Both the position numbers and the translations under genes were made by a program. Source: Nocardioides cynanchi (GTDB taxonomy: Bacteria > Actinomycetota > Actinomycetes > Propionibacteriales > Nocardioidaceae). From it: a stretch of DNA of 64,000 nt. The DNA lies in contig NZ_CP044344.1 of assembly GCF_008761635.1 (NCBI RefSeq), positions 62,001 through 126,000 of the forward strand. Reading direction: 5' to 3'. Each line of letters begins with the position of its first letter. The stretch's first letter is position 1. Below the pieces are notes generated by a model that had not been told where the DNA came from, made no database searches, and saw only the letters and a program-made list of their open reading frames with translations. Shown here one piece after another: positions 44,938-54,685 of this stretch.

Positions 44938-45921
44938 GTGAGTCGTGGTGTGCGGGCGAGGCTGCCGGCCGGGTTCCTGGTCGTCGTGACGTCGTTGGCT
45001 GCCTGTGCCGTCCACGACTCAGCCGGGCGTCCGAGTGCTCCCGCCGAGACCGCCTCGTCGGGCGTCGAGGTGCAGCCCCGTCCAGCGAGGATGCCGGACG
45101 TGCCGTTGCGGTACCTGTATCTGCGAGCGACCGGCTCCGAGGGTGTCCTGGTCAGTCCCGCGGGGACCACCGAGACCGGGCAGCGCGCCTCGGCCTATGT
45201 GCCGACCCGGACCGGAGTGGTCTTCGCTGCTGGCGACCGCGTCTACGAGCTCGTCGACGGGGGCACGCCCGTCCCGATCGCCACGGTGCCGGAGGATGCC
45301 GTCTCCCTCCAGGTGGATCCGACCCTGCGCTACGTGGCGTGGGACGTGCGCCGGGCCGACGGTGTGCACGCGAGAGCGGTCGTGTACGACGTCGTCAGGC
45401 ACCGGGTCGTTCTGGACCGGGTGCTCCTCTGGGCCGACCGGTCCGGGCCGCTCCGGATGACGGCCTTCGGTGCGGCTCGACTGCGCCTGGTGCACCTGCC
45501 CGGATGGGGTTCCTGGATCTTCGCCACGGTGACGGGCCAGGTGCTGGCCACCCCCGGGGGACAGGTGGTGGATCTGCGAACCCATCGGGTCGAGGGTCCC
45601 AGTGTGAGCCGGGGCGTGTGGTCACCCGGTCTGCGATACCGCGCATCCGAGGCCCGTGGTCGACGTCCCTGGCAGGTGGTCGACCTGACGAACGGCCAGG
45701 ACGTCACGCCCCGTGCGTTGGTGCATCAGCACGGGTACGCCGCCCGGCTGACGGGCTGGCTGGGGAACGCGACCTTCGGGGTGCTCACATCATCGGGCAC
45801 AGTGCGTCACTCGTCTGTCACGGCGTCCGTCTGCGAGGTCGCGGGGCGCTGCTCGGTGGTGTGGCACCTTCGTCTCGAAGCCGCGGACAGCGGCCTCCAA
45901 GGCACCAACCAGATCGACTGA
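44938..45921 (+). CDS. Putative lipoprotein
   Basis: The 327-residue protein has a lipoprotein signal (RLPAGFLVVVTSLAACAV, lipidated Cys in LAAC) and a mature domain of repeated short beta motifs (RYVAWDVRRADG, VVYDVVRHRVVL, WQVVDLTNGQDV) that suggest a beta-propeller-like fold. No named family is recognised. GTG 44938 places the lipobox near residue 22. Slightly lower GC than the flanks hints at an accessory gene. It ends just before tRNA-Arg. Confidence 0.8.
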   Translation: MSRGVRARLPAGFLVVVTSLAACAVHDSAGRPSAPAETASSGVEVQPRPARMPDVPLRYLYLRATGSEGVLVSPAGTTETGQRASAYVPTRTGVVFAAGDRVYELVDGGTPVPIATVPEDAVSLQVDPTLRYVAWDVRRADGVHARAVVYDVVRHRVVLDRVLLWADRSGPLRMTAFGAARLRLVHLPGWGSWIFATVTGQVLATPGGQVVDLRTHRVEGPSVSRGVWSPGLRYRASEARGRRPWQVVDLTNGQDVTPRALVHQHGYAARLTGWLGNATFGVLTSSGTVRHSSVTASVCEVAGRCSVVWHLRLEAADSGLQGTNQID

Positions 45922-45932
45922 GTCGCTCCCGG

Positions 45933-46006
45933 CGCCCCCGGCAGGACTCGAACCTGCGACCTAGAGATTAGAAGGCTCTTGCTCTGTCCAGCTGAGCTAC
46001 AGGGGC
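45933..46006 (-). tRNA. tRNA-Arg (TCT)
   Basis: Minus-strand cloverleaf: acceptor GCCCCTG/CGGGGGC, D arm GCTCAGCTGGACAGAGC, anticodon arm AGAGC-CTTCTAA-TCTCT giving TCT, T arm GCAGGTTCGAGTCCTGC. The pair closing the anticodon loop is a C-T mismatch, and CCA is not encoded. Confidence 0.95.
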
Positions 46007-46093
46007 CGGGCCGGACAGCGAGCACCCGACCAGGCACCATTGTGACGCACGGCGTTGCGCCTCAGCGACGCGACAGACCCCAGGGAGGCCTGC

Positions 46094-47305
46094 GTGACCA
46101 GCTCGACCACCTACGACGTGGAGGCGGTCCGCGCGCACTTTCCCGCCCTGGCCGGGGGTACGGCGTACTTCGACGGCCCCGGCGGCTCGCAGACCCCGGA
46201 CGTGGTGGCGCAGGCGATCTACGACGTGATGACGGGGCCGCTGTCCAACCAGGGGGCGAACACCCCAGCGGAGCGAAACGCAGCCGCCACGGTGGACGGA
46301 GCGCGCCGGGCGCTCGGCGACCTGCTCGGTGCCGACCCGTCGGGGATCGTCTTCGGCCGGAGCATGACCCAGCTGACCATGGACCTCGCCCGGACCATGG
46401 CCAAGGACTGGGGCCCGGGTGACGAGGTCGTGGTCACCCGCCTCGACCACGACGGCAACGTGCGCCCGTGGGTGATCGCCGCCGAAGCGGTCGGGGCCAC
46501 CGTCCGGTGGGCCGACTTCGACCCGGCCACCGCCGAGCTCGACCCCGCAGTGATCGGCGACCTGCTGAGCGACCGCACCCGGCTCGTGGCGGTGACGGCG
46601 GCCTCCAACCTGCTCGGCACGATGCCCGACATCCGGGGGATCGCCGACCTCGTGCACCGCACCGACGCCCTGCTCTACGTCGACGGGGTGCACTACACCC
46701 CGCACGCCTTCGTCGACGTCACCGCCTTGGGTGCCGACTTCTACGCCTGCTCGCCCTACAAGTTCCTCGGCCCGCACTGCGGGGTCGTCGCCGGCCGGTT
46801 CGAGCTGCTGGAGAACCTGCGCCCCGACAAGCTGGCGCCGTCGTCCGACCAGGTGCCCGAGCGCTTCGAGCTCGGCACCCTGCCCTACGAGCTGATGGCC
46901 GGCACCACCGCCGCGATCGACTTCCTGGCCTCGCTGGTGCCGGGCGGCGGCAGTCGGCGGTCCGGGCTGGAGGTGTCCCTCGCGGCGGTCGGGGCGCACG
47001 AGGCGCGCCTCGGCACGAGGGTCGAGGAGGCTCTCGCCGCACTGCCCGGTACGACGCTCTGGTCGCGCGCCGCACGCCGTACCCCCACCCTGCTCGCCAC
47101 GTTCGACGGTCACGCCGTCGCCGACGTCTACGCCCACCTCGGCCGGAACGGCGTGAACGCCCCGGCCGGGACGTTCTACGCCTACGAGGCCGCCCGGTTG
47201 CTCGGACTCGACGAGGGCGGCCTGCGGATCGGCCTGGCGGCGTACACCAGCGACGCCGACGTGGACCGGCTGCTCGACGTGCTCACCGACTACGTGACGC
47301 GCTGA
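46094..47305 (+). CDS. Cysteine desulfurase-like PLP enzyme
   Basis: The 403-residue class V aminotransferase-fold protein has YFDGPGGSQTP at the N-terminus, VTRLDHDGNVRPW, YVDGVHYTPHAFVD with the PLP Asp and the Schiff-base Lys in ACSPYKFLGPHCG. It matches the TIGR01976-type desulfurase-like group, distinct from IscS and SufS; its substrate is not established. GTG 46094 is preceded by GGGAGG. No Fe-S assembly genes are adjacent. Confidence 0.92.
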   Translation: MTSSTTYDVEAVRAHFPALAGGTAYFDGPGGSQTPDVVAQAIYDVMTGPLSNQGANTPAERNAAATVDGARRALGDLLGADPSGIVFGRSMTQLTMDLARTMAKDWGPGDEVVVTRLDHDGNVRPWVIAAEAVGATVRWADFDPATAELDPAVIGDLLSDRTRLVAVTAASNLLGTMPDIRGIADLVHRTDALLYVDGVHYTPHAFVDVTALGADFYACSPYKFLGPHCGVVAGRFELLENLRPDKLAPSSDQVPERFELGTLPYELMAGTTAAIDFLASLVPGGGSRRSGLEVSLAAVGAHEARLGTRVEEALAALPGTTLWSRAARRTPTLLATFDGHAVADVYAHLGRNGVNAPAGTFYAYEAARLLGLDEGGLRIGLAAYTSDADVDRLLDVLTDYVTR

Positions 47306-47510
47306 GCCTCAGTCGTCGTGGTCGACGACCTCTGCCCATCTGTTCCCCGCGCGACTCACCTGACGGCTCGTTGCCTGACGGCGTGTGGCCGGTGCCCTCT
47401 GCCTGCGTGCCGGCCTCGGAGCTCTCCACCGCCTCGTCGATGGTGTCACCGCCCAGGCTCGGCTCGTGATCGTGCAGAGTCTCGGACGAGTCATGCTCTT
47501 CGCGGGTCAT
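47283..47510 (-). CDS. Small acidic hypothetical protein
   Basis: A 75-residue ORF beginning MTREEHDSSETLHDHEPSLG continues with a strongly acidic, Ser/Gly/Thr-rich, probably disordered segment, then turns basic over the last 20 residues where it overlaps the desulfurase gene by 23 bases. The acidic composition in a GC-rich frame suggests a real gene. A different frame ends EVVDHDD, so a frameshift near the 3' end is possible. No ribosome site is clear. Confidence 0.45.
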   Translation of the reverse strand: MTREEHDSSETLHDHEPSLGGDTIDEAVESSEAGTQAEGTGHTPSGNEPSGESRGEQMGRGRRPRRLRLSASRSR

Positions 47511-47559
47511 CTCGTCAGTGTGGCGACAAGGTCGTGCCGCCGCCTCACCCCGACGTGCC

Positions 47560-49167
47560 TCACTGACCCCGCGTCGCCGGGTCGACCCCGGCAAAGCGCA
47601 GGAAGTCGGTGAGCGCATAGCTGCTGCCGGTCGCGCCCAGCGTCGGGTGCCAACCGGGCTGCTGGTTGAGGTAGCTCGACGGGTCGGCGCGGAGCAGCCC
47701 GATCATCACCTCGGCCACGATCCGCCCGCCGACCGGGCCGAGGAACTGGCCGGCGTTGGCCAGCTGGGCCTCGCGCAGCACGTAGAGCCACAGCGGGGTC
47801 GAGCGGTCGAGCCGGAACCCGTGGGCCCCCACGTCGGAGAGGTCGGCCGCGGACAGCACCGGCGCCCGCATCCGACGGGCGACGTCCTGGCCCGACGGCA
47901 GCGACCAGGTCAGGTGCCGCAGCAGGGTGCGCTGGGGCAGCGCGATCGGCCCCGGCGCGCCGGGGACATGCGCGATCGCGCTGGTCGGCAGGGCGAACAG
48001 AGGCGTCGACAGCACGGTGTCGATCACCTTGTTGGGCCGGACCGCGGCGGAGTAGGCACCCCCGAAGTCGAAGAACGTCTGCCAGCCGACGAACCTCCGG
48101 GCCGAGCGGAAGCCGCCTCGCAGGTCGCCCGGGTCGGACGTCGGGTTCTGCCCGTCGGGCACGTCGACGCGGGAGTCGAAGATCAGGCCGAAGAAGGGGT
48201 TGCCGTTGTCGCCGGCCAGGTTGGCGCGGTACGACGGCCGCACCATGCTGTGCCCGAACCGGTAGGCACCGCCCGAGAACTCGACCGGGATGTAGGCGCC
48301 GTGCTGCGGGTGGAAGTAGCGCGGACCCCGCGCGAGGACGTCGTCGACCATCGGCTGGCCGACGAAGTTCGGCAGGACCTGGTTGACCACCAGCCATTGA
48401 TAGTGCCAGGTGGTGAGTCGCCGCGCCGCGAGGAACGTCTCCATCGGGTCGCCGCCGGGAGCGGCCACGGCGTCGACCGCGTTGGTGTGGAACTTCAGGA
48501 AGGCCGCGTGCAGCCCGGAGATGATCAGGTTGGAGTCGTTGCGCGGGTCGCCGACCACCGCGGAGTGGTCGGCACGGCGGGGCAGGTCCTCGAACTGGCC
48601 GCCGGACTCGACCAGCAGCTTGATCGGGTGCGCCGGGTCGTAGAGCTCGGACTGGGCGATCGGGCCGCCGCCGTACACCGAGTCGAGGTCGAAGCGGGCA
48701 GTGCGCGCGTTGGGCGACGTCCTGGGATCGGTGGCGACGCCGAGCCGTGAGGTCGCGTCGAAGGTCAGGTCGTGGTCGATGAACTGACCGACGAAGGTCA
48801 TGCCCGCGGTGTCGTGCGGGTTGTTCTTGTTGACCAGGCTGAGGCTGGGGTCGGTGATCAGCAGCACGGGGCCGCCGTTCGGGCCGAACAGGTCGTCGCC
48901 GGCATCGAGCATCCCGCCGGGTGCGGCGATCTCCAGGAGGGCCTGACGCAGCTCCGGGGTGTTGGCGGCGAAGGGCGGCAGCTCGTCGAAGATCCGGCCG
49001 AACATCGCCGACGGCGTCGCGCCGGACGCCGTACCCCCCATCGGGCAGCCGCCGGACGCGGCGACTGCCGGCGACCCGCCGCCGGACACCGCGACCAGCC
49101 CCGCGCTCGCGGCTCCGGCCGCCCCGGCCTGGAGGAATCGGCGTCTCGACGCGCTCTGCTGGCTCAT
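47560..49167 (-). CDS. Tat-exported animal-type heme peroxidase
   Basis: The 535-residue protein has a Tat signal (SRRRFLQAGAAGAASAGLVA) and a peroxidase domain of the animal (cyclooxygenase/peroxinectin) superfamily: distal His in VGQFIDHDLTFD, the helix AAFLKFHTNAVDAVA, and proximal His in YRFGHSMVRPSYR. Bacterial members oxidise halides or phenols or act in defence. Export folded with heme fits the Tat route. It has no partner gene. Confidence 0.93.
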   Translation of the reverse strand: MSQQSASRRRFLQAGAAGAASAGLVAVSGGGSPAVAASGGCPMGGTASGATPSAMFGRIFDELPPFAANTPELRQALLEIAAPGGMLDAGDDLFGPNGGPVLLITDPSLSLVNKNNPHDTAGMTFVGQFIDHDLTFDATSRLGVATDPRTSPNARTARFDLDSVYGGGPIAQSELYDPAHPIKLLVESGGQFEDLPRRADHSAVVGDPRNDSNLIISGLHAAFLKFHTNAVDAVAAPGGDPMETFLAARRLTTWHYQWLVVNQVLPNFVGQPMVDDVLARGPRYFHPQHGAYIPVEFSGGAYRFGHSMVRPSYRANLAGDNGNPFFGLIFDSRVDVPDGQNPTSDPGDLRGGFRSARRFVGWQTFFDFGGAYSAAVRPNKVIDTVLSTPLFALPTSAIAHVPGAPGPIALPQRTLLRHLTWSLPSGQDVARRMRAPVLSAADLSDVGAHGFRLDRSTPLWLYVLREAQLANAGQFLGPVGGRIVAEVMIGLLRADPSSYLNQQPGWHPTLGATGSSYALTDFLRFAGVDPATRGQ

Positions 49168-49258
49168 GGTGGTGTCCTCTCGTCGAACCAGTAGGAGGAG
49201 TGGCGCGGGCCACTGATACCCGCGTGGTGGGCGAGCCGGAAATGGGTACGGCGCGGGC

Positions 49259-50218
49259 ATGAGACTCGGGTACACGTTGATGTCGGAGCAGTCGGGACCC
49301 CGCGAGCTGGTCGTGCACGCCGCCGCGGCCGAGCGGGCGGGCTTCGAGTTCGAGGTGATCAGCGACCACTACTTCCCGTGGCTCGACGAGATGGGCCACT
49401 CGCCGTACGCCTGGAGCGTGCTGGGCGCGGTCACCCAGGTGACCTCCCAGGTCGAGCTGATGACCTACGTGACCTGCCCGACCATGCGCTACCACCCCGC
49501 GGTCGTGGCCCAGAAGGCAGCGACCGTCGACCTGCTCAGCGGCGGGAGGTTCACCCTGGGGCTGGGCGCGGGGGAGAACCTCAACGAGCACGTCGTCGGC
49601 GCCGGCTGGCCGCCGGTCAACGTCCGCCACGAGATGCTCGAGGAGGCCGTCACGATCATCAAGGAGCTCTTCCAGGGTGGCTACGTGAGCTTCTCCGGTG
49701 ACCACTACCGGGTCGACTCGGCCAAGCTCTGGGACCTCCCGCAGCAGCCGGTGCCGATCGGCATCGCGGTGTCGGGCGAGCAGTCGGTGACGACGTTCGC
49801 GCCGCTCGTCGACCACCTGATCGCGGTCGAGCCCCAGGCCGAGCTGGTCGCCCGGTGGGACGCCGCGGTGGGGCACCCGAACAGCCGCAAGATCGGTCAG
49901 CTGCCGGTCTGCTGGGCTCCCGACCGGGACCAGGCGGTGACCCGGGCGCACGAGCTGTTCCGCTGGTTCGGCGGAGGTTGGAAGGTCAACGCCGAGCTAC
50001 CCGGCCCGTCCGGCTTCGCCGGTGCCTCGCAGTTCGTCCGGCCGGAGGACGTCGCCGACTCGATCCCGTGCGGGCCCGACGTCGACGCGATCGTCAAGGC
50101 GGTACGCGAGTTCGAGGACGCCGGGTTCACCGACCTGGCGCTGGTCCAGATCGGCGACGAGTCGCAGCACGACTTCCTGGAGTTCGCCGAGAAGGAGCTG
50201 CTCCCGGCGCTGCGCTGA
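49259..50218 (+). CDS. LLM-class F420-dependent oxidoreductase
   Basis: The 319-residue luciferase-like protein has GYTLMSEQ, VISDHYFPWLDE, SVLGAVTQVTSQVELMTYVT, LGLGAGENLNEHVVG and IGIAVSGEQS, typical of F420-dependent glucose-6-phosphate dehydrogenase-like enzymes. It ends three bases before the convergent peptidase. Substrate is not defined; the residues that set sugar-phosphate binding are not obviously kept. Confidence 0.92.
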   Translation: MRLGYTLMSEQSGPRELVVHAAAAERAGFEFEVISDHYFPWLDEMGHSPYAWSVLGAVTQVTSQVELMTYVTCPTMRYHPAVVAQKAATVDLLSGGRFTLGLGAGENLNEHVVGAGWPPVNVRHEMLEEAVTIIKELFQGGYVSFSGDHYRVDSAKLWDLPQQPVPIGIAVSGEQSVTTFAPLVDHLIAVEPQAELVARWDAAVGHPNSRKIGQLPVCWAPDRDQAVTRAHELFRWFGGGWKVNAELPGPSGFAGASQFVRPEDVADSIPCGPDVDAIVKAVREFEDAGFTDLALVQIGDESQHDFLEFAEKELLPALR

Positions 50219-50221
50219 GGG

Positions 50222-51688
50222 TCAGGAGCGGGCGCTCCCCATCCACGCCTCGACGTCGGACGACGTACGGGGCAGGGAGTCGGAGAGGTTCCGGAAGCCG
50301 TCGGCGGTGACCAGGATGTCGTCCTCGATCCGGATGCCGATGCCGCGCATCTCCTCCGGGACCAGCAGGTCGTCGGCCTGGAAGTAGAGGCCGGGCTCGA
50401 CCGTGAGCACCATGCCCTCGGCGAGGTCGCCCTTCGGGTAGACGTCCGGCGACGCCTGTCCGCAGTCGTGGACGTCCATGCCGAGCATGTGGCTGGTGCC
50501 GTGCAGGGTCCAGCGCGCGTAGACCTTCGACTCGGGGTCCAGCGCCTCCTCGGCCGAGCAGGGCAGCAGCTTGAGGCCCTCCAGCCCGTGGGCGAGCACG
50601 TGCATCGCGGCGTCGTGCGCGGCGTGGAACGGTACGCCGGGACGCACCGCCTGGATGCCGGCCTCCTGTGCGGCGTACACCAGGTCGTAGAGCTCGCGCT
50701 GGAGCGAGGTGAACGTGCCGTCGATCGGCAGCGTGCGGGTCACGTCGGCGGTGTAGAGGTTGTGGCCCTCGACGCCCATGTCGAGCAGGACCAGCTCGCC
50801 CGGGGTGATCGGCCCGGTGTTGTCGATCCAGTGCAGCGTCGTCGCGTGGGCGCCGCCGCCGACGATCGAGTCGTAGCCGATGTCGTTGCCCATCGCCCGC
50901 GCCCGTCTGAAGAAGGTGCCCTCGACCCAGCGCTCGCCGTACTCGAGCACGCGGTCCCACTCGGCGACCGAGTCGGTGAAGCCGAGCGTGGTGATGTCGC
51001 AGGCGGTCTGGAGCTCGCCGACCTCCCAGGCGTCCTTGACCAGGCGCATCTCGGAGATCACCCGCGCGAAGTCGGCGTCACGGGTCTCGTCGGCCGACAC
51101 GATCCGGTCGACGCCCTCGGAGACACCGCGGTGGACGCGGGTCTTGCCCGAGCGGCCGAGGTCGGCGGGGAGGTCGTCGATGTGTCGCACCTCCAGCCCG
51201 AGGGAGTCGGAGATCTCCTTCAGGGAGGGCCGGCGGCCGACCCAGAGCTCGCCGTACTGGCGGTCGCGGAAGAACTCGTCGGTGGTGCGCTCGGAGCGGG
51301 GCCGTGCGTAGAGCACGGAGTCGCCGGCTCCCGTCTCCGGGACGACGAGCACGGCGTCGCTGGTCTGGTTGCCGCAGAAGTAGGTGTGCGCGGTGTCGGG
51401 ACGGAAGCGGTAGTCGGTGTCGTAGGAGCGCACCTTGAACCCCCCGGCGGGCAGCACCAGCCGCTCGCCCGGGAAGGCCTCGGCGAGCTTCCGGCGGCGA
51501 GCCTCGGCGTACGACGCGATGGGGTGCGCGGGCAGGTCGAGCTCCCGGTCACCCCAGCCCTGGCGCATGAACTGCGAGTAGGCGGGCGGCACGGCCGGGT
51601 CGTGGGACTCTGTCTTCAGCGCGGTCTCCGGAGACTGCTCCGGGCCCGTGGTGGTGGTGGCAACGGCGTCGGGTGTCTGTTCGCTCAC
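50222..51688 (-). CDS. pepP: Xaa-Pro aminopeptidase (M24B)
   Basis: The 488-residue enzyme has an N-terminal creatinase-like domain (about 60-230) and the pita-bread catalytic domain with five metal ligands: LLDMGVEGHNLYTADVTRTL (two Asp), HGTSHMLGMDVHDCG (His), VLTVEPGLYF and GIGIRIEDDIL (Glu). It removes N-terminal residues before proline. TAGGCT is six bases before the GTG. The first 35 residues are an acidic extension. Confidence 0.95.
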   Translation of the reverse strand: MSEQTPDAVATTTTGPEQSPETALKTESHDPAVPPAYSQFMRQGWGDRELDLPAHPIASYAEARRRKLAEAFPGERLVLPAGGFKVRSYDTDYRFRPDTAHTYFCGNQTSDAVLVVPETGAGDSVLYARPRSERTTDEFFRDRQYGELWVGRRPSLKEISDSLGLEVRHIDDLPADLGRSGKTRVHRGVSEGVDRIVSADETRDADFARVISEMRLVKDAWEVGELQTACDITTLGFTDSVAEWDRVLEYGERWVEGTFFRRARAMGNDIGYDSIVGGGAHATTLHWIDNTGPITPGELVLLDMGVEGHNLYTADVTRTLPIDGTFTSLQRELYDLVYAAQEAGIQAVRPGVPFHAAHDAAMHVLAHGLEGLKLLPCSAEEALDPESKVYARWTLHGTSHMLGMDVHDCGQASPDVYPKGDLAEGMVLTVEPGLYFQADDLLVPEEMRGIGIRIEDDILVTADGFRNLSDSLPRTSSDVEAWMGSARS

Positions 51689-51757
51689 GTCGGCAGCCTA
51701 CGCCCGGCGCGGCCGTGTGTGCGAAGGGGAAAGGTGCTCCTCGGATAGGCTGGGGGG

Positions 51758-52879
51758 ATGGGCCGAGCCACCCGCGACGGTGCCGTCTTCACGGTCGTGG
51801 TGACGGCCTCGGTCCTCGTGTGCGCGGTCCCGGTGACCGTGGTCGTGGGCCTGTCCGGGGCTCCGCGCGGCACCGCGCTCGCGGCGCTCCTGGCCGCCGT
51901 ACCGGTCGGGCCGCTGGTCGCCTGCTTCCTCTGGCTGGACCGCTACGAGCCCGAGCCGCGCCGGCTGCTGGCCGGCGGCCTGGTGTGGGGCGTCTTCGTG
52001 GCCACGGCGATCGCGCTGCTCCTCGAAGGTGTCGGCGGCTTCGTCGGCGGGCTCTCCGACAAGCGGATGCTCGAGCTCAGCGCGCCCCTGGCCGAGGAGG
52101 CGAGCAAGGGTCTCTTCCTGCTGCTCCTGCTGTGGTGGCGTCGCGCGGAGCTCGACGGCGTGCTCGACGGCATCGTGTACGCCGGGATGGTCGGGGTCGG
52201 CTTCGCCTTCACCGAGAACATCCTCTACCTGGCCAGTGCGTACGACGGCTCCCCGGACCTGGGCCCCGGCGGGGTCCACGCCCTGACCGGCACCTTCGTC
52301 CTGCGCTGCCTGGCCAGCCCGTTCGCGCACCCGCTCTTCACGGCGTGCACCGGGGTCGGTGTCGGGATCGCGGTGAGCTCCCGCCGCCGGGCCGTGCGCA
52401 TTGGTGCGCCGGTTGCGGGGTACGCCTGCGCCGTGATCGCCCACGCCGCCTGGAACACCGCCACCGTCTACGGTCCGGGCAACTTCGTGACGGTCTACCT
52501 GATCCTGATGGCGCCCGTCTTCCTGCTGGCGGTGGCGCTGGCCACCTGGGTCCGGCAGACCGAGGGCCGGATGCTCGCCGGCGCCCTGGCCGACGCCGCA
52601 CGGCGGGGGCTGCTTCCGGCGACCGACATCGGGTGGGTCGTCGACCTCGCGGCCCGGAGGACGAGCCGGGCGTATGCTCGGGAGACCGGGGGAGCCGACG
52701 CCGAGCGCGCCATGCGCGACTACCAGCAGGCGGTGGTCGAGCTCGGCTTCCTGCACAGCCGCTACCTGCGCGGCGTACCACCCCCGGACTTCGCTGATCG
52801 TGGACGTGGATACGTTGCGCGCATCAGTGAGATCCGGCCCTCGATCGCGTTCCCGGGACAGGTGGTACCCATCCGATGA
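51758..52879 (+). CDS. prsW: PrsW-family intramembrane metalloprotease-like protein
   Basis: The 373-residue protein has about eight membrane helices and PrsW signatures: Glu113-Glu114 in LAEEASKGLF, GFAFTENILYLA with Glu153-Asn154, ASPFAHPLFTA, and HAAWNTA. PrsW in Bacillus cleaves an anti-sigma factor. Here its stop overlaps the start of a dynamin-like GTPase, so its substrate may be membrane-remodelling or stress related. TAGGCT is six bases before the ATG. Confidence 0.92.
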   Translation: MGRATRDGAVFTVVVTASVLVCAVPVTVVVGLSGAPRGTALAALLAAVPVGPLVACFLWLDRYEPEPRRLLAGGLVWGVFVATAIALLLEGVGGFVGGLSDKRMLELSAPLAEEASKGLFLLLLLWWRRAELDGVLDGIVYAGMVGVGFAFTENILYLASAYDGSPDLGPGGVHALTGTFVLRCLASPFAHPLFTACTGVGVGIAVSSRRRAVRIGAPVAGYACAVIAHAAWNTATVYGPGNFVTVYLILMAPVFLLAVALATWVRQTEGRMLAGALADAARRGLLPATDIGWVVDLAARRTSRAYARETGGADAERAMRDYQQAVVELGFLHSRYLRGVPPPDFADRGRGYVARISEIRPSIAFPGQVVPIR

Positions 52880-54645
52880 CGGAGCCGACCCGACCGGGCA
52901 GCGCCCACACGGGCGCCCAGACGAGCGGGACCGAGATGGTCACCGCCCTGGTGCGCCTGCGCTCGGTGCTGCAGGAGGCCGTGCTGCCCCTGGAGCTGCC
53001 GGGCGTCGAGGCGAGCCGCTCCGCCCGCGCCGAGATGGTCGACCAACTCGAGGACTACGTCATCCCGCGGGTGGTCACGCTCGACGCCCCGCTGCTGGCC
53101 GTGGTCGGCGGCTCGACCGGCGCCGGCAAGTCGACGTTGGTCAACTCGCTGGTCGGCACCCGCGTGACCGAGTCCGGCGTCCTGCGCCCGACGACCCGCT
53201 CGCCGGTGCTGGTGCACAACCCCGCGGACGCGCACTGGTTCGGTCCGGGCCGACTGCTGCCCGAGCTGGAGCGGGTCAGCCGGCCGACGGTGGACCCGCG
53301 GGCCCTGCAGCTGGTGCCGCTGGACGTCGTACCCCAGGGACTGGCGATCCTCGACGCTCCCGACATCGACTCCGTCGAGGAGAGCAACCGCCACCTCGCC
53401 GCCGAGCTCCTGGCGGCCGCGGACCTGTGGATCTTCGTCACCTCCGCCGCGAGGTACGCCGACCAGGTGCCGTGGGACTTCCTGCGCCAGGCCGCCGAGC
53501 GCTCGGCCGCGGTCGCGATCGTGCTCGACCGGACGCCCGCGGACGCCGTCGAGACCGTGGCCACCCACCTGGCCCGGATGCTGGCAGCCCGCGGGCTGAA
53601 GGACTCGCCGCTGTTCACCGTCAACGAGACGACGCTGAACGAGCAGGGGCTGCTGCCGCCGCGCCAGGTGGCGGAGATCCGGCGCTGGCTCTCGCAGCTC
53701 GGCGCCGACGCGGACGCGCGGGCGGCCATGGTCAAGCAGACCCTCGACGGTGCCATCCGGGGCCTGGCTCGCCGGGCCCACACCGTGGCGGACGCCTGTC
53801 TGGAGCAGGCGGAGGTCGCCGAGCGGCTGCGCGTGGGCGCCGAGGCGGCGTACGACGAGGAGGTCCGCCGGATCATCGACGCCACCGCCGACGGCACGCT
53901 CCTGCGCGGTGAGGTGCTGGTGCGGTGGCAGGAGTTCGTCGGCACCGGCGAGCTGCTCCGGTCCCTGGAGCAGCGGGTCGGCCGGCTCCGCGACCGGATG
54001 GTCAACGCCGTCAAGGGCAAGCCGCAGCAGGCCGAGCGGGTCAGCGTGGCGGTCGAGTCCAGCCTCGAGACGCTGATCCTCGAGCATGCGGAGGCTGCGG
54101 CCGAGCGCGCCGAGGCCTCCTGGCAGACGCTGGCACCGGGTCAGGAGCTGTTGTCCGACGTCGGCGAGGACCTCGGGCGAGCCTCGCGCGGGCTGCGCCG
54201 CAAGGCCGAGCGCGCCGTCCGCGAGTGGCAGCAGGACGTGCTCGACATGGTGCGCACCGAGGGTGCCGACAAGCGCACGACCGCGCGGTTCCTGGCATAC
54301 GGCCTGAACGGGCTGTCGGTCTCCCTGATGGTGGTGGTCTTCGCCCAGACCGCGGGGCTCACCGGTGCGGAGGTCGGCATCGCCGGAGGCGGCGCGGTGC
54401 TCGGCCAGAAGCTGCTCGAGGCCGTGTTCGGCGACCAGGCGGTCCGGCGCCTGTCCGACCGGGCCCGACGCAAGCTCGAGGTACGGGTCCGGGCCCTGCT
54501 CGACGACGAGCGGGCCCGCTACCTCGACCTGCTCGGCAGCCTCGGCCTCGAGCCGGGCGCGGCCGACCGGGTGCGCGCCGCCGCGCGGAAGGTCGACGAC
54601 CTCCGGTTCGCCGCCAGCGATGGGCCCGCGACCCACTCGCACTAG
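52876..54645 (+). CDS. Dynamin-like GTPase (first of a tandem pair)
   Basis: The 589-residue protein has P-loop GGSTGAGKST at 78-87, switch-like RPTTRSPV, ILDAPDIDS (G3) and VLDRTP (G4-like), then long helical regions and a hydrophobic hairpin near residues 475-515 (YGLNGLSVSLMVVVFAQTAG; AEVGIAGGGAVLGQ) that could insert in membranes. It resembles bacterial dynamin-like proteins and the DynA/DynB pairs of Streptomyces. It is coupled to prsW by ATGA. Confidence 0.87.
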   Translation: MTEPTRPGSAHTGAQTSGTEMVTALVRLRSVLQEAVLPLELPGVEASRSARAEMVDQLEDYVIPRVVTLDAPLLAVVGGSTGAGKSTLVNSLVGTRVTESGVLRPTTRSPVLVHNPADAHWFGPGRLLPELERVSRPTVDPRALQLVPLDVVPQGLAILDAPDIDSVEESNRHLAAELLAAADLWIFVTSAARYADQVPWDFLRQAAERSAAVAIVLDRTPADAVETVATHLARMLAARGLKDSPLFTVNETTLNEQGLLPPRQVAEIRRWLSQLGADADARAAMVKQTLDGAIRGLARRAHTVADACLEQAEVAERLRVGAEAAYDEEVRRIIDATADGTLLRGEVLVRWQEFVGTGELLRSLEQRVGRLRDRMVNAVKGKPQQAERVSVAVESSLETLILEHAEAAAERAEASWQTLAPGQELLSDVGEDLGRASRGLRRKAERAVREWQQDVLDMVRTEGADKRTTARFLAYGLNGLSVSLMVVVFAQTAGLTGAEVGIAGGGAVLGQKLLEAVFGDQAVRRLSDRARRKLEVRVRALLDDERARYLDLLGSLGLEPGAADRVRAAARKVDDLRFAASDGPATHSH

Positions 54646-54685
54646 GCTTGAACGCGTCATCGTCCGGGTCTGTGCGAGGGAGAAC

